The notes: generated by a model from the sequence alone, not told the origin. 64,000 bases of DNA from Arthrobacter sp. ES3-54 (GCF_029504395.1 NZ_JAQFIF010000012.1:1-64000), one strand, 5' to 3'. Counted from the first letter of the stretch, positions 23,610-31,932 are shown. Numbers and translations: made by a program.

Positions 23610-25429
23610 CGGGAAATCTCCTCGGACTGGTCCTCGAGGGCGGACAATTCTGAATCCAGGTCCCGCGGTTCCGCGTCGAGGCTGGCGATCACGTAGCGGT
23701 AGTGGCTGTTCTGGGCGAGCAGTTCCGCGTGCGTTCCGACGGCGGCGATCCGGCCGTCCTCGAGCAGGGCCACCCGGTCGGCCAGTGCCACCGTGGAGGG
23801 CCGGTGGGCCACGATCAGCGTGGTGGTGTGCGCGAGGACCTGGCGCAGCCTGGCCTCGACGAGTACTTCGGTGTTCACGTCCAGCGCCGAGAGCGGGTCG
23901 TCCAGAACCAGCACGGCCGGTTTCGCGGCGATGGCGCGGGCCAGGGCGATGCGCTGGCGCTGGCCGCCGGAGAGGCTGAGGCCCTCCTCGCCGATCAGGG
24001 TGTCCACGCCGTGCGGTAGGGAATAGGCGAAGTGGGCCTGGGCGACGTCGAGGGCTTCCTCCAGGGCCGCGTCGCGGCCTTCCGCCGATCCGGCGTCGGG
24101 CGCGCCGAGCAGGACGTTGTCCCGGACGGAGCTGGAGAACAGCGTGGTGTCTTCGAACGCCACGGCGACCACCGTGCGCAGCTCCTCGACGCCGAACTCA
24201 CGCAGGTCCACGCCGTCGATGGTGATGGAGCCGCCGGTGACGTCGTAGAGGCGGGGGACCAGCTGCAGCAGCGCGCTCTTGCCGCCGCCCGTGATGCCCA
24301 CGAGGGCCATGGTTTCGCCGGGCCGGATGTCCAGCGTGATGTTCTTGAGGATCGGTTTGTCCGGGGCGTCCTCGTATGCGAACGAGGCATTGCGGAAGCT
24401 GAGGGCGCCCTTGGGGCTGGCTGGCCGGCGGGGCTGGTCCGGGCTGGTGATCGTGTTCTGCGCGTCCATGACTTCAAAGTGCCGGTCCACCGCGGACTTC
24501 GCGGTGAGGGCCATCGCCAGCAGCATGCCGCAGAACTCGACCGGCGCGGCAACCACGGCGGCGGTGGCGAAGAAGGCCACGAGGGACCCGATGGAGAGCT
24601 GATCCGTGGAGGCCAGCAGGATGCCGACGACGAGGCCGGCGCCGAGCGCGAGTTCGGGCAGGAGCGTCACCACCAGGCTGAAGGTGGCCAGGTGCTTGGC
24701 CTTGGCGATCTCCGTCTGCCGGAGTTCCTCGGCTTGTTCGTTGAAGTTCTCCAGCGCCTCCCGGCTGCGGCCGAAGGCCTTCAGGACGCGGATGCCGTGG
24801 ACGGATTCCTCGACCGTCGTGGCGAGGTCCCCGGCCTGGTCCTGGCTGCGGCGGGCCACCTTGCTGAACCGGGTGCGGAAGCGGAATCCGTAAATCATGA
24901 TCGGCACGGCGGCGGCCAGGAAGATCAGGGCCAGCTGCCAGCTCATGGAGAACATCACCGCGACACCGATCACCACGGTGAGCGTGGTGACCACCAGCAT
25001 GATGGCGCCGAAGGCCATCCAGCGGCGCAGGAAGTTCAGGTCCGTCATGGCCCGGGAGAGCAGCTGCCCGGAGCCCCAGCGGTCATGGAAGGAGACGGTG
25101 AGGTCCTGAAGGTGCCCGTAGAGGGAGACCCGCATCCGGGTCTCGACCGTGGTGGCCGGATTGATGACGAACTGCCGGCGCAGGGCCACGAGGCCTGCCT
25201 CGGCGATCCCGAGGACCAAGATGAGGACCGAGGCGCCCCAGACGGCTTCCACGCTGCCGCCGGGCTCCAGGGATTCGTTGACCAGCACGCGCAGCACCTG
25301 GGGGATGGCCAGCGCCATGACACTGGCCAGCAGTGCGCAGAGCAGGCCCATGACCAGCCGGGGCAGGATTGGCCTGACGTGCGGGTAGAGACGGCTGATG
25401 GAGGTGAAAAATGAACTCTGCTTGGCCAT
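23606..25429 (-). CDS. ABC exporter half-transporter, subunit with degenerate Walker B
   Basis: A 607-residue six-helix ABC exporter subunit. The nucleotide-binding domain has Walker A GITGGGKSA, a canonical LSGGQRQ signature, Walker B VLVLDDPLSALD in which the catalytic Glu is replaced by Asp, and the switch His in IVAHRPST. It is the first gene of the pair. In heterodimeric exporters such as TM287/288 and BmrCD, a non-catalytic Asp in one subunit faces a divergent signature in the partner. That is what is seen here with the downstream gene's VSAGQ. Array B lies upstream, between this gene and the metallophosphoesterase gene. Confidence 0.92.
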   Translation of the reverse strand: MAKQSSFFTSISRLYPHVRPILPRLVMGLLCALLASVMALAIPQVLRVLVNESLEPGGSVEAVWGASVLILVLGIAEAGLVALRRQFVINPATTVETRMRVSLYGHLQDLTVSFHDRWGSGQLLSRAMTDLNFLRRWMAFGAIMLVVTTLTVVIGVAVMFSMSWQLALIFLAAAVPIMIYGFRFRTRFSKVARRSQDQAGDLATTVEESVHGIRVLKAFGRSREALENFNEQAEELRQTEIAKAKHLATFSLVVTLLPELALGAGLVVGILLASTDQLSIGSLVAFFATAAVVAAPVEFCGMLLAMALTAKSAVDRHFEVMDAQNTITSPDQPRRPASPKGALSFRNASFAYEDAPDKPILKNITLDIRPGETMALVGITGGGKSALLQLVPRLYDVTGGSITIDGVDLREFGVEELRTVVAVAFEDTTLFSSSVRDNVLLGAPDAGSAEGRDAALEEALDVAQAHFAYSLPHGVDTLIGEEGLSLSGGQRQRIALARAIAAKPAVLVLDDPLSALDVNTEVLVEARLRQVLAHTTTLIVAHRPSTVALADRVALLEDGRIAAVGTHAELLAQNSHYRYVIASLDAEPRDLDSELSALEDQSEEISR

Positions 25430-25879
25430 GCCTGCTTCTTAAGACGCCCGTGCATAGATAGCACCGTTGAATGTAGTTTCCTGTAGCAACTACCCTAGGC
25501 CATCGAGTGACCGGATTCACACGTTGCCCAGCGCTCCCAGCATCTCGCCCAGTCATTACGATCCGCAATGGTGTCCGGGCGGCGGGGGCGCGTGCCCGCG
25601 GGGCATGTCCGGTTTTGGCATTGGTCCAAGGGGGACATGTCCAGTCGTGCCGCAACCTCGGTGGACATGTCCGGTCTTGGCGCCAACCCTCGGTGGACAT
25701 GTCCGGTCTCGGCGCCAACCCTGGGAGGACATGTCCATTTTTAGCCGCGGCGGGTGGGCATTGTGGGTTTATGCCCAACGCTTGCGGCGACGGGAGGGCA
25801 TGTCCCGCGGCGGGGGGCGCGAGGGGAGAGCATGTCCACCCGTCAGGCCGGAGGGCGGGCAAGTTGAGATGCGGGCAGG
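25430..25879. other. Intergenic region holding palindrome array B
   Basis: This 450-base gap between two minus-strand genes contains array B at 25601-25837. The first ~170 bases carry AT-richer sequence likely to hold the exporter promoter (GATAGCACCGTTGAATGTAG area). No gene was seen; open frames consist of translated repeats. Confidence 0.7.
25601..25837. repeat. Palindrome array B (GGACATGTCC-type units)
   Basis: Units begin at 25601 (GGGCATGTCC), 25633, 25663, 25695 and 25727 (all GGACATGTCC), 25756 (21-base interrupted unit: GGGCAT, TGTGGGTTT, ATGCCC), 25796 (GGGCATGTCC) and 25828 (GAGCATGTCC). Simple units recur at 30-32 bp. The spacers after 25663 and 25695 contain (T/C)GGCGCCAA, itself palindromic in one copy. 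The last simple unit to the interrupted unit is 29 bp and from there to GGGCATGTCC 40 bp, as in arrays A and C. Confidence 0.88.
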
Positions 25880-26827
25880 CTAGGCGCGGGAGGTCAGCGT
25901 GAGCAGGACGGCCTCGGGCCGGCAGGCGATGCGGACCGGGGCGAAGCGGGAGGTGCCGATGCCTCCCGAGACGTTCACCGGGGTCGTGCTGCCATTGCTT
26001 TCCCACGTGTGCAGGCCCCGGGCCCGCCAGGCGGGAAGGTCGCAGTTGGTGACAAGTGCCCCGTATCCCGGGACACAGATCTGTCCGCCGTGGGTGTGGC
26101 CGGCCAGGAGGAGGTCGGCGCCGGCTTCGGTGAAGTGGTCGAGGACGCGCTGGTAAGGAGCGTGCGCCACGGCGATGCGCACATGCGGGTCGGCGTCCCG
26201 GCCCTTGGTGCCGCGCGGCCAGCCCGCATACCGTTCGAGGCGCAGGTGGGGATCGTCGACGCCGGAGAAATCAAAGCGCATGCCCTTCAGCACCAGGGAC
26301 TGGCAGCGGTTGGTCAGTTCCACCCAGCCCGACATGCCGAACTCGGACCTCAGCCGGGGCCAGTCGAGTTTCTCCGGTTCTTCGCGCTGGGCCGAGGGGC
26401 CGCGCAAATACGAAGCGGGGTTCCTGAAGCTCGGGCCGAAGTAGTCGTTCGAGCCGGGGACAAACACGCCAGGGAACTCCAGCAGGGGACGCAGGGCCGC
26501 CACGAGGGGGTCAACGCCGTTGGCATGGCTGAGGTTATCGCCCGTATTCACCACGAGATCCGGCCTCAACTCCGCCAGCGACGACAGCCACCGGGCCTTC
26601 CGGTGCTGGCCCGGTACGAAGTGGATGTCGGAGAGGTGCAGGACCCGGAACGGGCCGAACCCGGCCGGCAGGATGGGAAGGGTCTCCTCCCTAAGCACGA
26701 ACTGGTTCTTCTCCCACAGCCCATAGCCGGCGGCGGCAGCCCCAGCCGCCGTCCCGACCGCGGCGGTCACGGCAAAGCCGCGTCCGATGCTTCGAACGCG
26801 GCTTGCCAGATGGTTTCCCCAGCTCAT
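25880..26827 (-). CDS. Metallophosphoesterase
   Basis: A 315-residue protein with an N-terminal hydrophobic segment (about 15-35, FAVTAAVGTAAGAAAAGYGL) that could be a membrane anchor. The calcineurin-like metal-binding blocks are in order: LHLSDIHFVPGQ, VVNTGDNLSH, GSNDYFG (a variant of GNHD), AVAHAPYQ and LLAGHTHGGQI. It resembles YkuE/Rv3683-type proteins, which act on membrane-associated phosphoesters; the substrate is unknown. The start lies three bases after the PBP stop, so it is co-transcribed with the PBP gene, as in mycobacteria (ponA2-Rv3683). Confidence 0.9.
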   Translation of the reverse strand: MSWGNHLASRVRSIGRGFAVTAAVGTAAGAAAAGYGLWEKNQFVLREETLPILPAGFGPFRVLHLSDIHFVPGQHRKARWLSSLAELRPDLVVNTGDNLSHANGVDPLVAALRPLLEFPGVFVPGSNDYFGPSFRNPASYLRGPSAQREEPEKLDWPRLRSEFGMSGWVELTNRCQSLVLKGMRFDFSGVDDPHLRLERYAGWPRGTKGRDADPHVRIAVAHAPYQRVLDHFTEAGADLLLAGHTHGGQICVPGYGALVTNCDLPAWRARGLHTWESNGSTTPVNVSGGIGTSRFAPVRIACRPEAVLLTLTSRA

Positions 26828-26830
26828 CGG

Positions 26831-29119
26831 CTACTTCTTGCCGGACGACTTCGTGGGTTCCGGCTTCGGCTCGGCCGACGGTTCCGTGGACGGTTCCGCG
26901 GCCGGAGCGGTGCTCCGCTCCACCGGGGTGGTGTCCCGCGGCGGGGCCACCGGCGCCGGGGTGTACAGCATGTCCGACGGCGGAGCCGGGAACGGATCCG
27001 TGCCGTAGGCCGGCGCAATCTGGGCCATGTAGTTCGAGAACTGCGGCCCGGCGATCATGTAGCCGTCGATGCCCTTGTAGAAGTTGCCGTTGACCGTGAC
27101 ATTCTGGCCCGCCCGCTTCTGGTCGCCCAGGGGATCGCCAAACCATGTGGCCGTCGCAAGGCCCTTGGTGTAGCCGGCCACCCACGTCGAGCTATTGGTG
27201 TCGTTCGTTCCGGTCTTGGCCGCGATGGGGAAGCTGGTCCGGGTCGAAATCCGGGGCTGGATTAGCGAGCCCGAGCCGCGGTTAAGTACTTCCTGCATGG
27301 CGTACGCGACGCCGTGGGCCACCTCAGGCTTGACGGCATCCCGGCAGCTGGGTGTTTGGGCCGGCAGTTGGGCGCCAGTTGCGTCCGTCACAGAATCGAT
27401 GGCGATCGGTTCGCAGTACTTGCCGTCGTTGGCGAAGGTGGCAAACGCGCTGGCCATGGTCAGCGGTGCCGTCTGAGTCGACCCGATGAGGTTGCCGAGG
27501 GTGGTCATCGGCACTGGCGGGTTGGGGTTGTCCTTGCTCGGCAGGCCGCCGTGAATGCCGACGGCGTCCACGATCTTCTGGATCCCGCAGAGGTCAACTT
27601 GGGCGGCAGTAGCGAAGGTGATCGTGTTGATTGAATTCGCCAGGCCGTCAAGGACCGACATGTACTTGTAGTGGTTCTCGTCAGCGTTCTGTAGGTCAAA
27701 GCTGCCGGGGACGTTGTTGTCGTAGATTCCGTCGGTCGGCGCGGGGCAGGTGTTCTTCCACGGGAAGCCGGGAGAGTATCGGCGCACGGCGCCGTTGAGC
27801 CGCGTGCTCATCGAATTGCCCTCATTGAGCCACTCCGCGAACGTGAAGGGCTTCATCGTGGAGCCGGGCTGGAAGCCGCCGAGACCGTTGAGGTCATTTC
27901 CCTTGGCGTCCTGGACGTCCACGTTGAAGTTCTGCGTCTGGTCGAACTTGCCGGCCGCCGGGAACCACACGGTGTTTTGGGCCATGGAGACGATCTTGCC
28001 GGAGGCCGGCTGTACCGACACCAGGGAGGCGCCCCACTTGTCCGGGTTCGCCCCGGCTGACCCGTCAACCTGGGCCTGGGCCACGGCCTGGGCCTTCGGA
28101 TCCAGCGTGGTCTTGATGGTCAGTCCGCCGCGGAATATCTTCCGTTCACGCTCGGCGGCGTCGGCCCCGTAGGCCGGGTTGTTCAGGAGCAGGTGGAGCA
28201 CGTAGTCGCAGAAATACGGAGCCGTCTTCGAGTAGGCACAGCCCTGCCGGGGCTGGGTGACCTTAGTCGTCACCGGCGTCGCGACCGCTGCGTCGTACTC
28301 GGCCTGCTTGATCTTGCCCTGGGTCAGCATCGCATGGAGCACGAGGTCGCGGCGGACCTTGGCGTTCTCCGGATTGGTGATCGGGTCGTAGTAGGAAGGG
28401 CTGTTCACGACGCCGGCCAGCAGCGCCGCCTGCGGCACGGTCAGATTCTTGGCCGTGGTGCTGAAGAAGAACTTGGATGCGGCTTCGATGCCGTAGGCGT
28501 CCCGGTTGAAGAACACGATGTTCAGGTAGCCCTCAAGGATCTGCTCCTTGGTGAACTTCTTCTCCAGCGCGATGGCCAGCTTCATTTCACGGAGCTTGTC
28601 CCCGACGCCCTTGTTAACGCCATTGAGGAGGACCTCGTCGCCCTTGCCTTCGGCCTCCAGCGAGGAGTTGATGACGTTGTTCACGTACTGCTGCGTAATG
28701 GTGGACGCACCCTGCTTGTTGCCGCGGGCCGTGCTCACTAGGGCACGCAGGATGCCGGTGGTGTCCACGCCGCCGTGCTCGTAGAAGCGGCTGTCCTCGA
28801 TGGCGATGATCGCGTCCTTGATGTGCGGGGACATCTGGTCCAGCGACACCCGGGTGCGGTTCTCCGCGTAGAGGTTGGCGATCACGCTGCCGTCGGAGGC
28901 CAGGATCGTGGTCGACTGGCTCGGCGGATCGACCTTCAGCTCTGCTGGAAGCGTGTCGAAGAACTGGATCGAACCGCTCGCCGCGCTGCCTGAAACAGCC
29001 GCCGCGGGGACCAGGAGGCCCGCCACCAGGACGCCGCAAATAGCGCTCACGCCCAGGAAAAGAAAGATCTTTCCGAGGGTGGTGGCCGTGTCAAATAAAG
29101 GGTTCTTGCCAGTCGCCAT
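26831..29119 (-). CDS. Bifunctional class A penicillin-binding protein (transglycosylase/transpeptidase)
   Basis: ATG at 29119 (MATGKNP) is preferred; a GTG at 29128 is in frame. The ~762-residue protein has a short cytoplasmic N-terminus, one transmembrane helix (about 17-40), a GT51 glycosyltransferase domain with AIEDSRFYEHGGVD and STITQQYVNN, and a transpeptidase domain with the active-site Ser in GSTMKPF, then SIN and KTGTND. It polymerises and cross-links peptidoglycan outside the membrane. There is no PASTA domain; the last ~80 residues are a Pro/Glu/Ser/Lys-rich tail. It is ponA2-like by position next to the metallophosphoesterase gene. Confidence 0.93.
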   Translation of the reverse strand: MATGKNPLFDTATTLGKIFLFLGVSAICGVLVAGLLVPAAAVSGSAASGSIQFFDTLPAELKVDPPSQSTTILASDGSVIANLYAENRTRVSLDQMSPHIKDAIIAIEDSRFYEHGGVDTTGILRALVSTARGNKQGASTITQQYVNNVINSSLEAEGKGDEVLLNGVNKGVGDKLREMKLAIALEKKFTKEQILEGYLNIVFFNRDAYGIEAASKFFFSTTAKNLTVPQAALLAGVVNSPSYYDPITNPENAKVRRDLVLHAMLTQGKIKQAEYDAAVATPVTTKVTQPRQGCAYSKTAPYFCDYVLHLLLNNPAYGADAAERERKIFRGGLTIKTTLDPKAQAVAQAQVDGSAGANPDKWGASLVSVQPASGKIVSMAQNTVWFPAAGKFDQTQNFNVDVQDAKGNDLNGLGGFQPGSTMKPFTFAEWLNEGNSMSTRLNGAVRRYSPGFPWKNTCPAPTDGIYDNNVPGSFDLQNADENHYKYMSVLDGLANSINTITFATAAQVDLCGIQKIVDAVGIHGGLPSKDNPNPPVPMTTLGNLIGSTQTAPLTMASAFATFANDGKYCEPIAIDSVTDATGAQLPAQTPSCRDAVKPEVAHGVAYAMQEVLNRGSGSLIQPRISTRTSFPIAAKTGTNDTNSSTWVAGYTKGLATATWFGDPLGDQKRAGQNVTVNGNFYKGIDGYMIAGPQFSNYMAQIAPAYGTDPFPAPPSDMLYTPAPVAPPRDTTPVERSTAPAAEPSTEPSAEPKPEPTKSSGKK

Positions 29120-29156
29120 GTTTTCCACTTTACCGGCAACGACTAGGCTTTATGTC

Positions 29157-29312
29157 ATGACCAAATGGGAGTACGCCACGATTCCGCTCATTATCCACGC
29201 CACGAAACAGATCCTGGACCAGTGGGGCGAGGACGGCTGGGAGCTCGTCCAGGTTGTTCCTGGCCCTGACGGAAACGGCCTGGTTGCCTACCTGAAGCGG
29301 GAGAAGCAGTAG
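29157..29312 (+). CDS. DUF4177-type small protein, 51 aa
   Basis: Start at 29157; the protein MTKWEYATIPLIIHATKQIL...EDGWELVQVVPGPDGNGLVAYLKREKQ is a complete small actinobacterial DUF4177-like domain (Rv3678A-type). It has an alpha/beta pattern and no signal peptide. Function is unknown. It heads a tight plus-strand operon: two bases separate it from the RidA gene, and it diverges from the PBP gene 37 bases away. Confidence 0.85.
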   Translation: MTKWEYATIPLIIHATKQILDQWGEDGWELVQVVPGPDGNGLVAYLKREKQ

Positions 29313-29314
29313 CC

Positions 29315-29893
29315 ATGAGCACCCCCTCAGAAGCCATGCCGGCCACGCCGGCGGGCCCGGACAACGTCTCCGAAAACACCTCTGCCGCGACGGCCACCGG
29401 CGCGTCGTCCGCCGTCGAACAACGCCTGGCAGAGCTGGGTCTGACGCTCCCTGACGTCGCGGCCCCGGTCGCGGCGTATGTTCCGGCCGTCATTTCCGGC
29501 AACCACGTCTACACCTCCGGGCAGCTGCCGTTCATCAACGGCAAGCTCGAGGCCACCGGCAAGGTGTCCGCCGGCGCAGCGGGCGCCGCCGATGAATCCA
29601 CCGTGTCCCCGGAGGACGCGAAGGCCTACGCTGCCGTCTGCGCCGTGAACGCCCTGGCCGCCGTCAAGAGCGTGATCGGCGACCTCGACCGCATCACGCG
29701 GATCGTCAAGGTTGTCGGATTTGTTTCCTCCGACCCTTCCTTTACCGGCCAGCCTGGCGTCATCAACGGCGCCTCGGAGCTGCTGGGCCAGGTCCTCGGC
29801 GACGCCGGCCAGCACGCACGTTCCGCCGTCGGGGTATCCGTCCTGCCGCTCGACTCGCCCGTCGAAGTCGAACTGATCGCCGAATTCGCCTAG
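29315..29893 (+). CDS. RidA-family protein
   Basis: A 192-residue protein with a ~32-residue Ser/Thr/Ala-rich extension, then a RidA/YjgF domain: VISGNHVYTSGQLPFINGKLEATG, CAVNALAAVKSVIGDLDRI, VVGFVSSDPSF and HARSAVGVSVLPLDSPVEVE. The Arg of HARSAVGV occupies the position that holds the carboxylate of 2-aminoacrylate in RidA enzymes, which hydrolyse reactive enamines. The N-terminal extension suggests that the true start may be downstream, but no better ribosome site is evident. It is in one operon with DUF4177 and the Nudix gene. Confidence 0.9.
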   Translation: MSTPSEAMPATPAGPDNVSENTSAATATGASSAVEQRLAELGLTLPDVAAPVAAYVPAVISGNHVYTSGQLPFINGKLEATGKVSAGAAGAADESTVSPEDAKAYAAVCAVNALAAVKSVIGDLDRITRIVKVVGFVSSDPSFTGQPGVINGASELLGQVLGDAGQHARSAVGVSVLPLDSPVEVELIAEFA

Positions 29894-29909
29894 AAGGCCG
29901 GTCACTTCG

Positions 29910-30821
29910 TTGCCTCAGTTAGCGCGTCGCCTGTTTGTTCTGCCCCCCGATCTCGAGGGAGCAGCCCGGAGCTGGATTGAACACGGTGAGCGGACGCCCC
30001 GTGCCCCCCGCCTGGCCTCCTCGGTGATCCTCCTACGGGACTCGCCCACAGGCCTGGAAACCTGGCTCGGTTACCGGACGGGGTCCTCCCCGCTCGGTGT
30101 CCTCGCCTTCCCCGGCGGATCGCTGGAAGCGACCGACGACGACGCCGTCGGCTGGCTTGGCCCCTCACCCCAGCACTGGGCCGAGCAGATGGGAACGTCC
30201 GACGTCGGGCTGGCACGCCGCCACGTCGTCGGCGCCATCCGGGAGCTGTTTGAGGAGACCGGCATCCTGCTGGCCGGCCCCGACCTGTCCACCACGGTGG
30301 AGCTGACCTCCAGCGCCGACTGGATGCGCGCCCGCGAAGCCGTGGCGGAGCAGGAGAAATCCTTCACCGACCTGCTCGCCAAGCGTGGGCTCTCGCTGCG
30401 CACGGACCTGCTCAAGCCCCTGGTGAACTGGCTCAGCCCCGATTTTGCGCACCGCCGGTTCAACACCCGGTATTTCGCCGCCACCGTGCCCGTGAACCAG
30501 CAGCCCTCGCTGCTGGCCAGCAAGGGCGTGTGGGGCCGCTGGGTGTGCTGCCGGAAAGTCGTGGACGAGCGGGACAGCACCGTGCTTGGCGACGAGGTGG
30601 GCGAGGAGAACACCGTCGGCCGAACCCTGGGCGAACTCCTGGTGCCCGGCTCGGAGATCATGCTCGAGAAGATGGCCAAGGCCAACGGCTGCATCGCCTA
30701 CCTCAGCTACAAGCGCAAGGCCCACGTCTACCAGCCGAAGCTCGTCGATGAGGAAGGCCGGCTCATGCTCGAAGTCGAAGCGGCCAAGACGATTGCCGGC
30801 GAACCCCAGCGGGAGCGCTAG
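29910..30821 (+). CDS. Nudix hydrolase
   Basis: TTG start at 29910, 16 bases after the RidA stop, with GAAGG at a long spacing; the start is uncertain. The 303-residue protein contains the Nudix core AFPGGSLEATDDD and, after a ~30-residue insertion (GPSPQHWAEQMGTSDVGLARR), AIRELFEETGILL, which supplies the metal-binding RExxEE. The split box and large size resemble NUDT19/RNR-like CoA or ADPR hydrolases. The C-terminal half (residues 160-300) includes VNWLSPDFAHRRFNTRYF. It hydrolyses a nucleoside-diphosphate derivative in the cytoplasm; the substrate is unknown. Array C follows immediately. Confidence 0.85.
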   Translation: MPQLARRLFVLPPDLEGAARSWIEHGERTPRAPRLASSVILLRDSPTGLETWLGYRTGSSPLGVLAFPGGSLEATDDDAVGWLGPSPQHWAEQMGTSDVGLARRHVVGAIRELFEETGILLAGPDLSTTVELTSSADWMRAREAVAEQEKSFTDLLAKRGLSLRTDLLKPLVNWLSPDFAHRRFNTRYFAATVPVNQQPSLLASKGVWGRWVCCRKVVDERDSTVLGDEVGEENTVGRTLGELLVPGSEIMLEKMAKANGCIAYLSYKRKAHVYQPKLVDEEGRLMLEVEAAKTIAGEPQRER

Positions 30822-30838
30822 GTCTTTTCTGCGGGGCT

Positions 30839-30949
30839 GGACATGTCCGTTCTTGACGCGTGCCGGCCCGGGACATGCCCTCCGTTGGCCCGGGCCGTTG
30901 GACATAGTGGCATTAAGTCCAGTCCTCGCTGCCGGAGCTGGGCATGTCC
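30839..30949. repeat. Palindrome array C (GGACATGTCC-type units)
   Basis: Units begin at 30839 (GGACATGTCC), 30871 (GGACATGCCC), 30900 (21-base interrupted unit: GGACAT, AGTGGCATTAA, GTCC) and 30940 (GGGCATGTCC). Steps are 32, 29 and 40 bp. It lies between the convergent Nudix and Crp genes, starting 17 bases after the Nudix stop. Confidence 0.85.
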
Positions 30950-30986
30950 CGCGGACAAGCAGGCGGAGGTGCCGAGCAAAAACGAC

Positions 30987-31020
30987 AGAAGGCCGGTCCC
31001 GTTCCCGGGGCCGGCCTTCT
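30987..31020 (-). terminator. Terminator for the Crp-family gene (possibly bidirectional)
   Basis: AGAAGGCCGG (30987-30996) pairs with CCGGCCTTCT (31011-31020). Read on the minus strand the stem is followed by GTCGTTTTTGC, giving the T-run expected for the Crp gene that ends at 31040. Confidence 0.8.
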
Positions 31021-31039
31021 TGGTTGCTGCTGGGGATCC

Positions 31040-31717
31040 CTAGCGGGAACGCTGGCGCAGACGCTGCATGTCGAGAATGACGACGGCGCGGGCTTCCAAG
31101 CGCAGCCAGCCGCGCTGCACGAATTCAGCGAGAGCCTTGTTGACCGTTTCGCGGGAGGCGCCGACCAGCTGGGCAAGCTCTTCCTGCGTCAGTTCGTGGG
31201 CGACCAAGACGCCGTCGGTCGCCGGGCGGCCGAAGCGGTCGGCCAGATCCAGCAGTGCCTTGGCCACGCGGCCCGGGACGTCGGAGAAGACGAGGTCGGA
31301 GAGGGAGTCGTTCGTGCGGCGCAGGCGGCGTGCCAATGCCTGCAGCAGTTGGGCCGAAACCTCCGGACGGGTGCGCAGCAGCGCGTTGAGGCTCTCGTTC
31401 TTCAGTCCGGCGAGGCGCGTCTCGGAAACCGCAGTTGCCGTGGCCGTTCGGGGGCTGGGGTCAAACAGCGCCATTTCGCCGAAAAGTTCGCCCGGGCCGA
31501 GGATGGCCAGCAGTGACTCTCGGCCGTCCGGCGACGTGCGGCCGAGCTTCACCTTGCCGGAGACGATGAAGTAAAGCTGGTCACCCTGATCGCCTTCCCG
31601 GAATACCGAGGCGCCGCGTGAAAGGTCCACCTCGGTAAGTTCGTCCGTCAGCAGACGGAACGCCTCGTCGTCGAGCGTGGCGAAAAGGGGGGCGCGGCGC
31701 AATACCTCGATATCCAT
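31040..31717 (-). CDS. Crp/Fnr-family regulator (Crp/GlxR type)
   Basis: A 225-residue protein with an N-terminal cyclic-nucleotide-binding domain (GDQGDQLYFIVSGKVKLG, then GPGELFGEMALFDPSPRTATA, the phosphate-binding cassette) and a C-terminal winged helix (VLVAHELTQEELAQLVGASRETVNKALAEF). The PBC keeps the Glu and Arg that contact cAMP. It resembles Rv3676/GlxR, global cAMP-responsive regulators of actinobacteria, and its neighbourhood (DUF4177, RidA, MarP) is also the one in mycobacteria. It acts on DNA at TGTGAN6TCACA-type sites. A TGTGACGTAGTTGGCA sequence upstream may mean autoregulation. Confidence 0.92.
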   Translation of the reverse strand: MDIEVLRRAPLFATLDDEAFRLLTDELTEVDLSRGASVFREGDQGDQLYFIVSGKVKLGRTSPDGRESLLAILGPGELFGEMALFDPSPRTATATAVSETRLAGLKNESLNALLRTRPEVSAQLLQALARRLRRTNDSLSDLVFSDVPGRVAKALLDLADRFGRPATDGVLVAHELTQEELAQLVGASRETVNKALAEFVQRGWLRLEARAVVILDMQRLRQRSR

Positions 31718-31782
31718 GAAATCTCCTGACTAGCTGTGTCGGCTGGGGCGCTTCAGCCATTCTTTCAGAATTTTGGAGCTTC

Positions 31783-31798
31783 TGTGACGTAGTTGGCA
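31783..31798. promoter_or_regulatory. Candidate Crp/GlxR site TGTGACGTAGTTGGCA
   Basis: It matches 13 of 16 positions of the TGTGANNTANNTCACA type, with a perfect left half. It lies 66 bases upstream of the Crp-family start, within the region shared with MarP. Confidence 0.4.
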
Positions 31799-31881
31799 CT
31801 GAAACGCCCGAAGGGGCCGAATGCGCACGGCTCGGGAAGTCCGCGCAGATCCCTGCGCAGGCTAACGGCCGGTCGGCAAAC

Positions 31882-31914
31882 GTTCAGCTTACACCGGTAC
31901 AATCGTCGCTGAAC
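31882..31914 (+). promoter_or_regulatory. MarP upstream region: -10 box inside an inverted repeat
   Basis: GTTCAGC (31882-31888) and GCTGAAC (31908-31914) are perfect inverted copies that flank TACAAT (31898-31903), a good -10 box. No convincing -35 is present at the right distance, so an activator may be needed or the site is a repressor operator. Confidence 0.4.
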
Positions 31915-31932
31915 TGTCTGTAAGGAGCCCCG

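Noticed and set aside
21417..25414. Long plus-strand frames opposite the ABC exporter genes
   Set aside because: Shadows of the real minus-strand genes; charged low-complexity translation without domains.
17068..30949. Palindrome arrays as CRISPR arrays
   Set aside because: Units are ~10-bp palindromes with variable bases and similar spacers; there are no 24-37-bp identical repeats, unique spacers or cas genes.
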